From JBCBJZ01 sp038522635 (GTDB taxonomy: Bacteria > Pseudomonadota > Alphaproteobacteria > Rhizobiales > Hyphomicrobiaceae): a DNA stretch of 8,826 bases. The stretch is from assembly GCA_038522635.1 (NCBI GenBank), contig JBCBJZ010000150.1, forward strand, positions 1 through 8,826, written 5' to 3'. Of the stretch, positions 1 to 5,963 are shown in pieces; the stretch's first letter is position 1; every line of letters begins with the position of its first letter. The notes below the pieces were generated by a model that was given only the letters and a program-made list of their open reading frames with translations, was not told where the DNA came from and searched no databases. The position numbers and the translations under genes were made by a program.

Positions 1-479
1 CGGTGATCTTTCTGACGTCGAAGGACGAAGAGATCGATGAGTTGTTCGGGCTCAAAATGGGCGCCGATGACTATATCGCGAAGCCATTTTCGCTGCGCCT
101 CGTGGTTGAGCGCGTAAAGGCGATCCTGCGCCGGTTTCAACCCAAGGAGAGCGGCGCGGCGGTACCGGAAGCCAACCGCATCCTGGAGCGCGGCGATCTT
201 AAGCTCGACCCTGAGCGACATACCTGCCATTGGGGCGGGCAATCCGTGACCCTCACCGTCACCGAGTTCCTGATCCTGCAGGCACTGGCGCAACGGCCGG
301 GCGTGGTCAAAACGCGCGATGCGCTGATGGATGCCGCCTATGATGACCAGGTCTACGTCGACGACCGCACGATCGACAGCCACATCAAGCGCCTGCGCAA
401 GAAGTTCAAGCAGGTCGACGACAATTTCGATGTGATCGAAACGCTGTACGGCGTGGGCTATCGCTTCAAAGAGCAGTGA
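1..479 (+). CDS. chvI: Response regulator ChvI, C-terminal part (5' end outside window)
   Basis: DNA-binding response regulator of the OmpR/PhoB family, partner of the sensor kinase ChvG encoded just downstream. In alphaproteobacteria this pair controls envelope, acid-stress and host-associated genes. Only the last 158 residues are visible. The frame enters from the left, so the first full codon (GTG at 3) is an internal valine and the phosphoacceptor aspartate lies outside the window. Visible residues 1-45 end the receiver domain, with the conserved LTSKD Thr/Ser (residue 5-6) and the conserved lysine in AKPF (residue 27). Residues 60-157 are the winged-helix domain, with recognition helix VDDRTIDSHIKRLRKKF and wing ETLYGVGYRF. 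The phrase YDDQVYVDDRTIDSHIKRLR is typical of ChvI rather than other OmpR-type regulators, and the chvG-hprK context agrees. The stop TGA lies 16 bases before the annotated chvG start, so the two are probably cotranscribed. Confidence 0.95.
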   Translation, partial: VIFLTSKDEEIDELFGLKMGADDYIAKPFSLRLVVERVKAILRRFQPKESGAAVPEANRILERGDLKLDPERHTCHWGGQSVTLTVTEFLILQALAQRPGVVKTRDALMDAAYDDQVYVDDRTIDSHIKRLRKKFKQVDDNFDVIETLYGVGYRFKEQ

Positions 480-529
480 TGGCGGCGCTGCGGCGATGGC
501 GGTCGAAAGTGATCCACGCGATAGGGTGA
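479..529 (+). other. 16-codon mini-ORF overlapping the chvI stop
   Basis: An ATG at 479 overlaps the chvI stop (TGATG) and reads MAALRRWRSKVIHAIG before stopping at 527-529. That stop in turn overlaps an ATG at 529 that lies in the chvG frame (again TGATG). The chain could couple translation of chvG to chvI, or it could mark the true chvG N-terminus displaced by a frameshift. No strong ribosome binding site precedes 479, only a weak AAAGAG. It may equally be chance. Confidence 0.25.
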
Positions 530-2505
530 TGCGCTCGGGCGCGTTCGCTGGGCCCGGCAGTGGTGTGGCCGGGCAACCGTTCGACGCAACCGGCTCCGGT
601 GCCGGGCACCGCGCAGGCCGTGAGCATGCTGAACGCGGTGAGCCGCTGTTCAGTCTGACGGGGCTGGGGCGCGCGCTCATCTACGTTGTCGGCTCGGCGA
701 TCAGCTGGCTGTTTCTCAGCTCGATCGCGCGCCGCATCGCCACGATCGGCGTTTTCCTGCTGTGCTGCTTTGTCGGCAGCATCGTGTTTTTCAGCGGCCA
801 GCACGCCTGGCTGATCAAGGCGCGCAAGGAAAGCCTGCGCGTTCAGGGTGAGATCATCGCGGCCGCGATCGCCGCCAACGCGACGCTCAACGCGGGCGAT
901 CAGATCACGCTTGACCCCGAGAAGCTCCCCAACGTCGAGGACGCCCGCATCCCGTTCCGCGACGATGCCTTCGCCGCGCTTGAACTATCGCTGTCCGCCG
1001 ACACGGTCGCGCCGATCCTGCGGCGTTTGATCAAGCCCACCAACACGAGGGCCCGCGTCTACAGCCGCGATGGCACCGAGATCGCTGACACCGCCAACCT
1101 GTTCGGTCGCGGTGGCCGCACCCCGGCAAAGCCGCAGGCCGCATCGGACCCGGGCCAAGCGACCAGCCTATGGGCGGTGCTGCGGCGGATGGTGTTCCCG
1201 ACCGACATCCCGATCTACCGCGAGGCGCCAGGCGCCAACGGCACCGCTTACGTGGAAGTGCAGATGGCGATGGGTGGCACCGCGACGCCCATGCTGATGC
1301 TCAACGACGCTGGCCAACAGATGGTCTCGCTGGCGGTGCCGATCCGGCGGCAGAACACCACGCAGGGCGTGCTGCTGCTCTCCACCCAGCCAGGCGAAAT
1401 CGATCGTCTGCTCGCGCGCGAAGACAGGTTGATCATGCTGCTTGCGATCATGGCGCTGGTCGTCACGCTGCTCGCATCATGGCTGCTTCATAAGATGATC
1501 GGCACGCCGATGAAGCGGCTCGCTGCGGCTGCCGAGCATGTCAGCCAATCGCTGACGGCCGCGGATGAATTGCCTGATTATTCGAAACGCAGCGACGAAG
1601 TCGGCCAGCTTTCGGTGGCGTTCGCGCAGATGACGAAAACGCTCTACGCGCGCATTGCCGCGAGCGACAAGTTCGCCGCTGATGTCGCTCACGAGTTGAA
1701 GAACCCATTGACGGCTGCGCGCGCCACGGCCGACGCGCTGACGTTCGCGAAGACCGATGCCAGGCGCAGCGAATTGATCGAGCAGATCCAGGGCGAGTTG
1801 CAGCGTCTCAACCGCTTGATCGGTGACGTCTCGGCGATCTCGCGGCTCGATGGCGAACTGGCGCTGCAGGAGACCGAACCGCTCGACATCGCTGATCTGG
1901 CGCGCGGTGTCACCGACGTGCTGAGCGACATCTACCGGCCCCGCAACCGCAACGTCGCGTTCGCCCTGTCAGGCGGTGCAGCCGATGATCCGCGGCGTTT
2001 CACGGTCGAAGGTCACGAGGGCCGGCTCAGCCAGGTGATCACCAACCTGGTGGACAATGCGCTGTCGTTTACGCCCCGCGGCGGCACCGTCAACATCGAC
2101 GTGCGGCGCACGCAGGCCCATGTCGAAATTGCGGTCACCGACAACGGCCCGGGCATCCCGCCAGACAAGATCGACACGATCTTTGAGCGCTTTTATTCCG
2201 ATCGCCCCGCAACCGAGGGCCGCGACGGGAAGAATTCGGGCTTGGGCCTGAGCATCTCGCGCGAGATCGTCCACGCGCACCGCGGCGAGATCTGGGCTGA
2301 GAACATCGGGACGCCGCTCGCCCCGCAACGCCGGCTGGCCGCCGGCGAGGTCGAAGCCGCTGAAGCCGGCACGCTGCGCCAAGCCTCGGTGCCGACCACC
2401 CGATCGCACGGTGCACGCTTCGTCGTTCGTCTGCAGGCGCTTGGTCCAGCCCAGCGTGGGCGTCAACGCCAGCCTGCGCGCGCGACGACGCAGGCGGCAG
2501 CGTGA
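496..2505 (+). CDS. chvG: Sensor histidine kinase ChvG (ExoS-type)
   Basis: Inner-membrane histidine kinase that phosphorylates ChvI. Residue numbers are from the ATG at 496. A charged and Gly-rich N-terminus (1-80) precedes membrane segment 1 (about 81-100). A periplasmic sensor region (about 101-310) contains the family-typical stretch ESLRVQGEIIAAAIAANATL. Membrane segment 2 is about 312-332 and HAMP about 333-390. The H box is AHELKNPL with phosphoacceptor His399. The ATP-binding domain has the N box (NLVDNAL, 517-523), G1 (DNGPGIP, 549-555), F box (FERFY, 563-567) and G2 (SGLGLSI, 581-587). At 669 residues it is longer than the usual ChvG of roughly 600. The excess is in the N-terminus, an Ala/Arg-rich insert after G2 (about 606-638) and a basic tail. 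The start is uncertain: neither 496 nor the in-frame ATG at 529 has a good ribosome binding site. The TGA overlaps the hprK start (GTGA). Confidence 0.95.
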   Translation: MAVESDPRDRVMRSGAFAGPGSGVAGQPFDATGSGAGHRAGREHAERGEPLFSLTGLGRALIYVVGSAISWLFLSSIARRIATIGVFLLCCFVGSIVFFSGQHAWLIKARKESLRVQGEIIAAAIAANATLNAGDQITLDPEKLPNVEDARIPFRDDAFAALELSLSADTVAPILRRLIKPTNTRARVYSRDGTEIADTANLFGRGGRTPAKPQAASDPGQATSLWAVLRRMVFPTDIPIYREAPGANGTAYVEVQMAMGGTATPMLMLNDAGQQMVSLAVPIRRQNTTQGVLLLSTQPGEIDRLLAREDRLIMLLAIMALVVTLLASWLLHKMIGTPMKRLAAAAEHVSQSLTAADELPDYSKRSDEVGQLSVAFAQMTKTLYARIAASDKFAADVAHELKNPLTAARATADALTFAKTDARRSELIEQIQGELQRLNRLIGDVSAISRLDGELALQETEPLDIADLARGVTDVLSDIYRPRNRNVAFALSGGAADDPRRFTVEGHEGRLSQVITNLVDNALSFTPRGGTVNIDVRRTQAHVEIAVTDNGPGIPPDKIDTIFERFYSDRPATEGRDGKNSGLGLSISREIVHAHRGEIWAENIGTPLAPQRRLAAGEVEAAEAGTLRQASVPTTRSHGARFVVRLQALGPAQRGRQRQPARATTQAAA

Positions 2506-2978
2506 GCGCCGCCTCCTCAACACCCGCCAAAGCGCTCAACGTGCATGGGACCGCGATCGCGCTTGGCCAAGCCGCAGCCTTGATTCGCGGCCCCTCAGGT
2601 GCCGGCAAGTCCGATTTGGCATTGCGCTGCATCACGGTTGGCGCGCTCGCGGGCTTCACCGCGCAAGGCGCGACGCTGATCAGCGATGATCGCTGCGTGC
2701 TCCAGCCGGGTGACGCCAACACGTTGATGGTGAGCGCGCCTGGCACACTGGCCGGTAAGCTCGAAGTGCGCGGGCTTGGCATCATCGCCGTGGCCCATCA
2801 GGCCCCCACACCGCTGCGCTTGGTGGTGGACATCGTGGCGCCCTCGGCTATTGCCCGCATGCCCGAACCCGAACATGTCGACTTGGACGGGATCGCTGTG
2901 CCGCGCGTGGCGCTCGCCCCGTTCGAAGCGTCCGCCCCTATAAAGCTGCTGATCGCGCTGGCATCCGTCGCGTCTTGA
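2502..2978 (+). CDS. hprK: HPr kinase/phosphorylase, short alphaproteobacterial type
   Basis: Bifunctional enzyme that uses ATP to phosphorylate a serine of HPr and can reverse the reaction. It is cytosolic. The 158-residue protein is the short alphaproteobacterial form, which lacks the N-terminal domain of the Firmicutes enzyme (about 310 residues) and keeps the kinase core. Visible motifs are the P-loop GPSGAGKS (residues 30-37), LISDDR (59-64) with the catalytic aspartate pair, and the HprK signature KLEVRGLGII (86-95). The start is the GTG at 2502, which overlaps the chvG stop by four bases and so suggests translational coupling. A weak AGGCGG lies just upstream. The substrate HPr is encoded two genes downstream and has a matching target serine. 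A terminator-like hairpin follows about 120 bases after the stop. Confidence 0.93.
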   Translation: MSAASSTPAKALNVHGTAIALGQAAALIRGPSGAGKSDLALRCITVGALAGFTAQGATLISDDRCVLQPGDANTLMVSAPGTLAGKLEVRGLGIIAVAHQAPTPLRLVVDIVAPSAIARMPEPEHVDLDGIAVPRVALAPFEASAPIKLLIALASVAS

Positions 2979-3097
2979 GCCACTTGGCCAGGGCAACGGG
3001 CGCCACCGCAGCCGATGCGCAAAACATCCGGTTGCACCGCAACAACAACCGTAAATTACCCTCGTTTGCCCATTTCGTAGGGCGTGCGGAGCAGTTG

Positions 3098-3121
3098 TGC
3101 TCAGCCGGTGAGCAGTTTTTT
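3098..3121 (+). terminator. Intrinsic terminator candidate between hprK and EIIA-Man gene
   Basis: A perfect 6-bp stem, TGCTCA (3098-3103) with TGAGCA (3109-3114) around the loop GCCGG, is followed after one base by six T residues (3116-3121). This is the standard layout of a rho-independent terminator and would separate chvI-chvG-hprK from the EIIA-HPr genes, at least in part. The stem is short, so read-through is likely. The left arm can also pair with GAGCA at 3089-3093, which would prevent the terminator stem. Confidence 0.55.
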
Positions 3122-3207
3122 CTTGCACCGCGCCATAGACGGCGACAATCTTGCTGCTCACGCGAACGCAGCCCTTGCGTTCACCGGGACAAACGACAGG
3201 CGCGCTG

Positions 3208-3609
3208 ATGATCGGGATCGTCATCGTCACCCATGGTGGGCTCGCGAACGAGTTTCGCGCCGCTTTGGAACACGTTGTTGGACCACAGCCCCAGCTCGAG
3301 ACGATTTCGATCGGCCCCGAGGATGACGCCGAACAACGTCGTGACGACATCGTGCGGGCGGTGCGCAATGTGGACAAAGGCGCCGGCGCCATCGTGCTGA
3401 CGGACATGTTCGGCGGCACGCCATCGAACCTTGCGATCTCGGTGATGGATGAAGCGCACGTCGAAGTGCTGGCCGGCATCAATCTGCCCATGCTCGTGAA
3501 ACTCGCCTCGATCAGAGCCGATCATCCGATCGATGCCGTCGTCGACAAAGCCAAGGACGCGGGCCGCAAGTACATTTCGGTGGCGTCCCAAGTGTTGGCG
3601 GGCAAGTGA
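3208..3609 (+). CDS. manX: PTS EIIA component, mannose family
   Basis: Cytosolic phosphocarrier of the mannose-type PTS EIIA family, which accepts a phosphoryl group from HPr. In alphaproteobacteria that carry it beside hprK with no EIIB/EIIC, it is considered regulatory rather than part of a sugar transporter. The 133-residue length is normal for the single-domain form. The N-terminus MIGIVIVTHGGLA carries the phosphorylatable His9. DMFGGTPSNLA (67-77) has the Asp67 that partners the histidine in this family. I chose the ATG at 3208 because the protein then begins at the first beta strand, as usual; an in-frame TTG at 3151 would add 19 residues with no family resemblance. A weak ACAGG lies upstream. 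The stop overlaps the HPr GTG start. A weak promoter-like TTGCAC at 3123-3128 lies after the upstream hairpin, but I cannot support a promoter there. Confidence 0.9.
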   Translation: MIGIVIVTHGGLANEFRAALEHVVGPQPQLETISIGPEDDAEQRRDDIVRAVRNVDKGAGAIVLTDMFGGTPSNLAISVMDEAHVEVLAGINLPMLVKLASIRADHPIDAVVDKAKDAGRKYISVASQVLAGK

Positions 3610-3911
3610 GCGTGATGGCGGCTGACACTCCCGTGCGCGCTGAGGCCTGCATCTGTAACCGCAAAGGGTTGCATGCGCGCGCCTCGGCCAAGTTCGTCAA
3701 ATGCGCCGAGCAGTTCGATGCCGACATCCACGTGGTGCGCGATGATGAGCGCGTGGGCGCGACGTCCATCATGGGTCTGATGATGTTGGCCGCAAGCCCG
3801 GGCACACGGTTGACGATCGAGGCGAGCGGCCCGCAAGCCGCCGAAGCCGTGCGCGCATTGAAGACGTTGGTCGGCCAAGGCTTTGGCGAAGACGTCGAAG
3901 CCGGCGCCTGA
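3606..3911 (+). CDS. ptsH: Phosphocarrier protein HPr
   Basis: Small cytosolic phosphocarrier that takes phosphate from Enzyme I on a histidine and passes it to EIIA. It is also the substrate of HprK. From the GTG at 3606 it has 101 residues. The active-site motif is GLHARAS (21-27) with His23, and the HprK target region is ATSIMGLMMLAA with Ser54. The His-Ser distance of 31 equals that of His15-Ser46 in Bacillus subtilis HPr, which supports both assignments. The GTG overlaps the EIIA stop (GTGA). An in-frame ATG at 3615 is an alternative start and would remove three residues. No ptsI (Enzyme I) gene follows, so it must be encoded elsewhere. HPr-NPr of the nitrogen branch is a related alternative name. 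Confidence 0.93.
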   Translation: MSVMAADTPVRAEACICNRKGLHARASAKFVKCAEQFDADIHVVRDDERVGATSIMGLMMLAASPGTRLTIEASGPQAAEAVRALKTLVGQGFGEDVEAGA

Positions 3912-3999
3912 GCGTTAGCGCAAGCTACCAGCATTCAGGCGAGACGTGAGATCGGCCGCAGCGCGGCTCGGCCACACCCATAACGCATTACCCCAACAA

Positions 4000-4036
4000 G
4001 CAAAGAAGGAGTGCCGTTTGGCACCCCTTCCCTTGC
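4000..4036. terminator. Hairpin between convergent genes, likely bidirectional terminator
   Basis: GAAGGAGTGCC (4005-4015) and GGCACCCCTTC (4020-4030) form an 11-bp stem with one A-C mismatch and the loop GTTT. A flanking GCAA/TTGC pair (4000-4003 with 4033-4036) can extend it past a small internal loop. It lies 88 bases after the HPr stop and 26 bases after the stop of the minus-strand vWA gene. On the minus strand the stem is followed by TTTGCTTGTT, which is modestly T-rich; on the plus strand the T content is poor. It is therefore best supported as the end of the minus-strand transcript and may also block read-through from HPr. Confidence 0.55.
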
Positions 4037-4061
4037 TGGAGGCATTTTCGACCCTGGGGCT

Positions 4062-5444
4062 TTACTTGGAAAGCCGCAGGCTAGCGATCTTGAGTGCGAT
4101 GTCACGGAAGGCCATGCGCAGCTCATCACCGTTTGAGGCGTCGTAGAAGTATTCAGGCGCCGTTGCACAGTTGCGCATCAGATCGCGGACCGAGTTACTC
4201 GACAGTTCAAAGCCGACCGAGTAGACCACGATGCCTTTCTTCTTCATGTTCTCACACAGCGTTGCTGCCATGGTCGAAGAATTGACGCCGCTGACATAGT
4301 CCCTGTTGAACACACCGTCGGTCATCAGCACCGCGATCTTGCGCAACTTCACCGCTTCGTAGGCCGCCGTGCGGTCCTCTTCGTCCTCAGAGTCGTGCCC
4401 CGAGGGGTAGGGTGCTGCGGCGCTCGACGTCGGGAACACGCTGTTCCAGTTCGGCGAGAGCAGGTACCAGGCCCAGGCGATGCCGAGGTGGCCAGCGGTA
4501 CCGCCCTGCGTCCCCATGCTGTCGATCCGGGCTTTCAGCGCATCCTTGTCACGCGTCATCGCCATGATCTTGGAACCGCTCGGCCGGCAGCTGTACCCCA
4601 CGTTGTTGTTACGCTTGAAGAAGCCGCCGACGCTTGGGCTCTTGTCGTTGTAGAGGTTGCTGCTGCTGTTCCGCTCACCTACGCAGGTCCAAGAGTTTGA
4701 ACTCTCGTACACACCTGTCACCGCCTGGTGGTAGGCCGTGCCGACGTTCACGAACTCCGAGAACGGCGCCAACGCCACACGGGACGAGAACTCCGACTGG
4801 TCCGCCCACACGATGATGTCGATGAGGTCTTTCGCGGCAAGCTTCAACTGAGCCATCTTGTTGCCGCTCATGGAGCCGGTCACGTCGAGCATCATCGACA
4901 ACTCGATGTTGAGCTCGCTGTTGCCACCGACGGCCAGCAAGGCGCTGGCGGTCACGTCGACCTCGATGGTCTTCTTGCCCGAATCGCCGGTGAAGCTGAA
5001 TCGGTTGATGATGTTCATCGCGGCAGCGATGAACGGCGTATTGAGCACCGCCGAAGCATTCCCGGTGACGGTCGACTCGGTCGTGTTGAACACGATTTCC
5101 CGGCTCAGCGCTGAGCTCGCCGCAGGCGCCAGAATGTCGAAGCGCGTCTCGCCTTTGGTCTTGGCAGCCGTCAAATCGCCTTCCTGCTGCCAGTGACGGG
5201 CTGCTGCCAGCACGGCCGCGTCCATCGCACCCTGCATCTGCGAACGCAGTTGCAGCGCCCGACCGTAGTCGACCGCACCGCCGACCATGCCGATCACGAT
5301 GGCCGAGGTCAGAGCGAAGATGATGGCAATGTTGCCGCGGTCATCTGCGGCAAACCGTTTGACAAGTGAGGGTCGATCGACGGCACCGCGGGCGCTGGCG
5401 CACCCGGGCACTGTATCGAGCCTCCCCTGAAGTAGATGTAACAT
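4062..5444 (-). CDS. TadG-like pilus-assembly protein with von Willebrand A domain
   Basis: Likely an inner-membrane-anchored protein with most of its chain outside the cytoplasm, of the TadE/TadG-like group seen with Flp pilus (Tad) secretion loci. From the ATG at 5444 it has 460 residues. Near the N-terminus is RGNIAIIFALTSAIVIGMVGG, the conserved arginine-glycine start and single membrane segment (about 38-58) typical of TadG-like proteins. A vWA domain starts near residue 183. Its metal site (MIDAS) shows DVTGSMS (187-193), the threonine in GGTAGHLG (about 316) and the aspartate in LMTDG (about 376). A Ser/Asn-rich stretch and an acidic patch HDSEDEED (about 350-357) lie within the domain. 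The start is set by AGGAGG at 5453-5458, eight bases before the ATG; a GTG at 5462 would add six residues. No other tad gene is in view, so a role in pili or adhesion is inferred from family only. Confidence 0.88.
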   Translation of the reverse strand: MLHLLQGRLDTVPGCASARGAVDRPSLVKRFAADDRGNIAIIFALTSAIVIGMVGGAVDYGRALQLRSQMQGAMDAAVLAAARHWQQEGDLTAAKTKGETRFDILAPAASSALSREIVFNTTESTVTGNASAVLNTPFIAAAMNIINRFSFTGDSGKKTIEVDVTASALLAVGGNSELNIELSMMLDVTGSMSGNKMAQLKLAAKDLIDIIVWADQSEFSSRVALAPFSEFVNVGTAYHQAVTGVYESSNSWTCVGERNSSSNLYNDKSPSVGGFFKRNNNVGYSCRPSGSKIMAMTRDKDALKARIDSMGTQGGTAGHLGIAWAWYLLSPNWNSVFPTSSAAAPYPSGHDSEDEEDRTAAYEAVKLRKIAVLMTDGVFNRDYVSGVNSSTMAATLCENMKKKGIVVYSVGFELSSNSVRDLMRNCATAPEYFYDASNGDELRMAFRDIALKIASLRLSK

Positions 5445-5452
5445 AACATACG

Positions 5453-5458
5453 CCTCCT
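5453..5458 (-). promoter_or_regulatory. Ribosome binding site of the vWA/TadG-like gene
   Basis: On the minus strand this reads AGGAGG, a full match to the anti-Shine-Dalgarno consensus, with eight bases to the ATG at 5444. It decides the start against the GTG at 5462, whose codon lies upstream of this site. It is the strongest ribosome binding site in the window. Confidence 0.8.
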
Positions 5459-5558
5459 GCACGTATCACGCGTTATTCGGCAAAATTACACAGCAGATAT
5501 TGATGCCTAGTAAATAAAACAGACATCGGAGCAAGTTTATATCGTTATTTATACTTGA

Positions 5559-5579
5559 TTTTATTCAACTTTTATTCAA
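5559..5579. repeat. Tandem 10-bp direct repeat, 11-bp period
   Basis: TTTTATTCAA occurs at 5559-5568 and again at 5570-5579, separated by one C. The 11-bp period is about one helical turn, so two protein subunits could bind on the same DNA face. Read on the minus strand the units are TTGAATAAAA and lie about 115-135 bases upstream of the vWA start codon. Each resembles a -35 element, but no -10-like hexamer has proper spacing. The binding protein is unknown. Confidence 0.6.
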
Positions 5580-5718
5580 ATGCTATCTTGTTTTGAAAGA
5601 AACCAGAAACACTTGAAGCTGTTTTCAGCGGATTTCCTGCAAGTATCGCGCCCGTTTTATTTGACCAACCTACGGACAGACCCGCACATCCCCGGACAAT
5701 CCCTGCCAGGGCGAACAC

Positions 5719-5742
5719 ATAAGGAGTTCTTTATATCCTTAT
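5719..5742. repeat. Inverted repeat just upstream of candidate ahcY promoter
   Basis: ATAAGGA (5719-5725) and TCCTTAT (5736-5742) are perfect 7-bp arms around a 10-base AT-rich spacer. The arms end directly before the candidate -35 element at 5743. As DNA it could be an operator with half-sites 17 bp apart; as RNA from an earlier start it could fold into a hairpin. I do not recognise the motif as that of a named regulator. Confidence 0.5.
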
Positions 5743-5771
5743 TGCGCGTGCTCAAACGAGCCGCTATAGAG
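5743..5771 (+). promoter_or_regulatory. Candidate housekeeping promoter for ahcY
   Basis: TTGCGCG (5743-5749) is separated by 13 bases from GCTATAGAG (5763-5771). The layout resembles the housekeeping promoter described for Caulobacter (TTGACGS, 10-14 bases, GCTATAWTC). The GCTATA core matches fully; the -35 matches in four of seven positions. The predicted transcript would have a leader of roughly 185 bases before the ahcY ATG. This is the best promoter match I see in the gap, but it is not strong. Confidence 0.35.
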
Positions 5772-5963
5772 GCAGCGCGCGCAGCCCAGCTGCAAACCTG
5801 CATGCGTGCGTGAGCCGGTCCCGCCATCGGCCACCCGTTCAACGGGACCAGCGGGATGTCGCGGCCGCGCGGCAGACCAAACCGCTACGGGCCAGCCCCC
5901 ACCCCTACAACACTCCTCATCCTCGCCCGAAAGACGCCCAAACCTCGTCAAGGATCATTCCCG

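Larger units (their letters stand above)
5445..5963. other. Divergent intergenic region between vWA gene and ahcY
   Basis: I see no convincing gene in these 519 bases. The part next to the vWA gene (about 5461-5600) is strikingly AT-rich compared with its GC-rich surroundings and holds two TATAAA-like hexamers on the minus strand (5541-5536 and 5553-5548) and a tandem 10-bp repeat. The part next to ahcY is GC-rich again and holds several hairpin-capable stretches: 5701-5711 (CCCT/AGGG), 5719-5742 (ATAAGGA/TCCTTAT), 5746-5764 (GCG-T-GCTC/GAGCCGC) and 5817-5849 (GGTCCC/GGGACC). An open frame at 5580-5813 lacks a ribosome binding site and recognisable protein features. Confidence 0.6.

Noticed and set aside
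2975..3208. 77-codon open frame on the plus strand between hprK and the EIIA gene, opening with TTG
   Set aside because: Overlaps the hprK stop, contains the terminator-like hairpin, has an Arg/Cys-rich composition typical of non-coding GC-rich DNA and no recognisable motif.
4062..5444. Several open frames on the plus strand opposite the vWA gene
   Set aside because: They are shorter shadows of a gene with a clear membrane segment, intact metal-site motifs and a consensus ribosome binding site.
5580..5813. 77-codon open frame on the plus strand between the vWA gene and ahcY
   Set aside because: No ribosome binding site before the ATG at 5580, no protein-like pattern, and it runs through the AT-rich island, the inverted repeat and the candidate promoter.
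5856..5963. 36-residue N-terminal extension of AhcY from the ATG at 5856
   Set aside because: The extension is Pro/Arg-rich and unlike the family; the ATG at 5964 has a properly spaced AAGGA and gives the usual length.
5771..5963. SAH riboswitch in the ahcY leader
   Set aside because: A partly similar GC-rich stretch near 5770-5815 tempted me, but I could not lay out the conserved core and pseudoknot. A covariance search would settle it.
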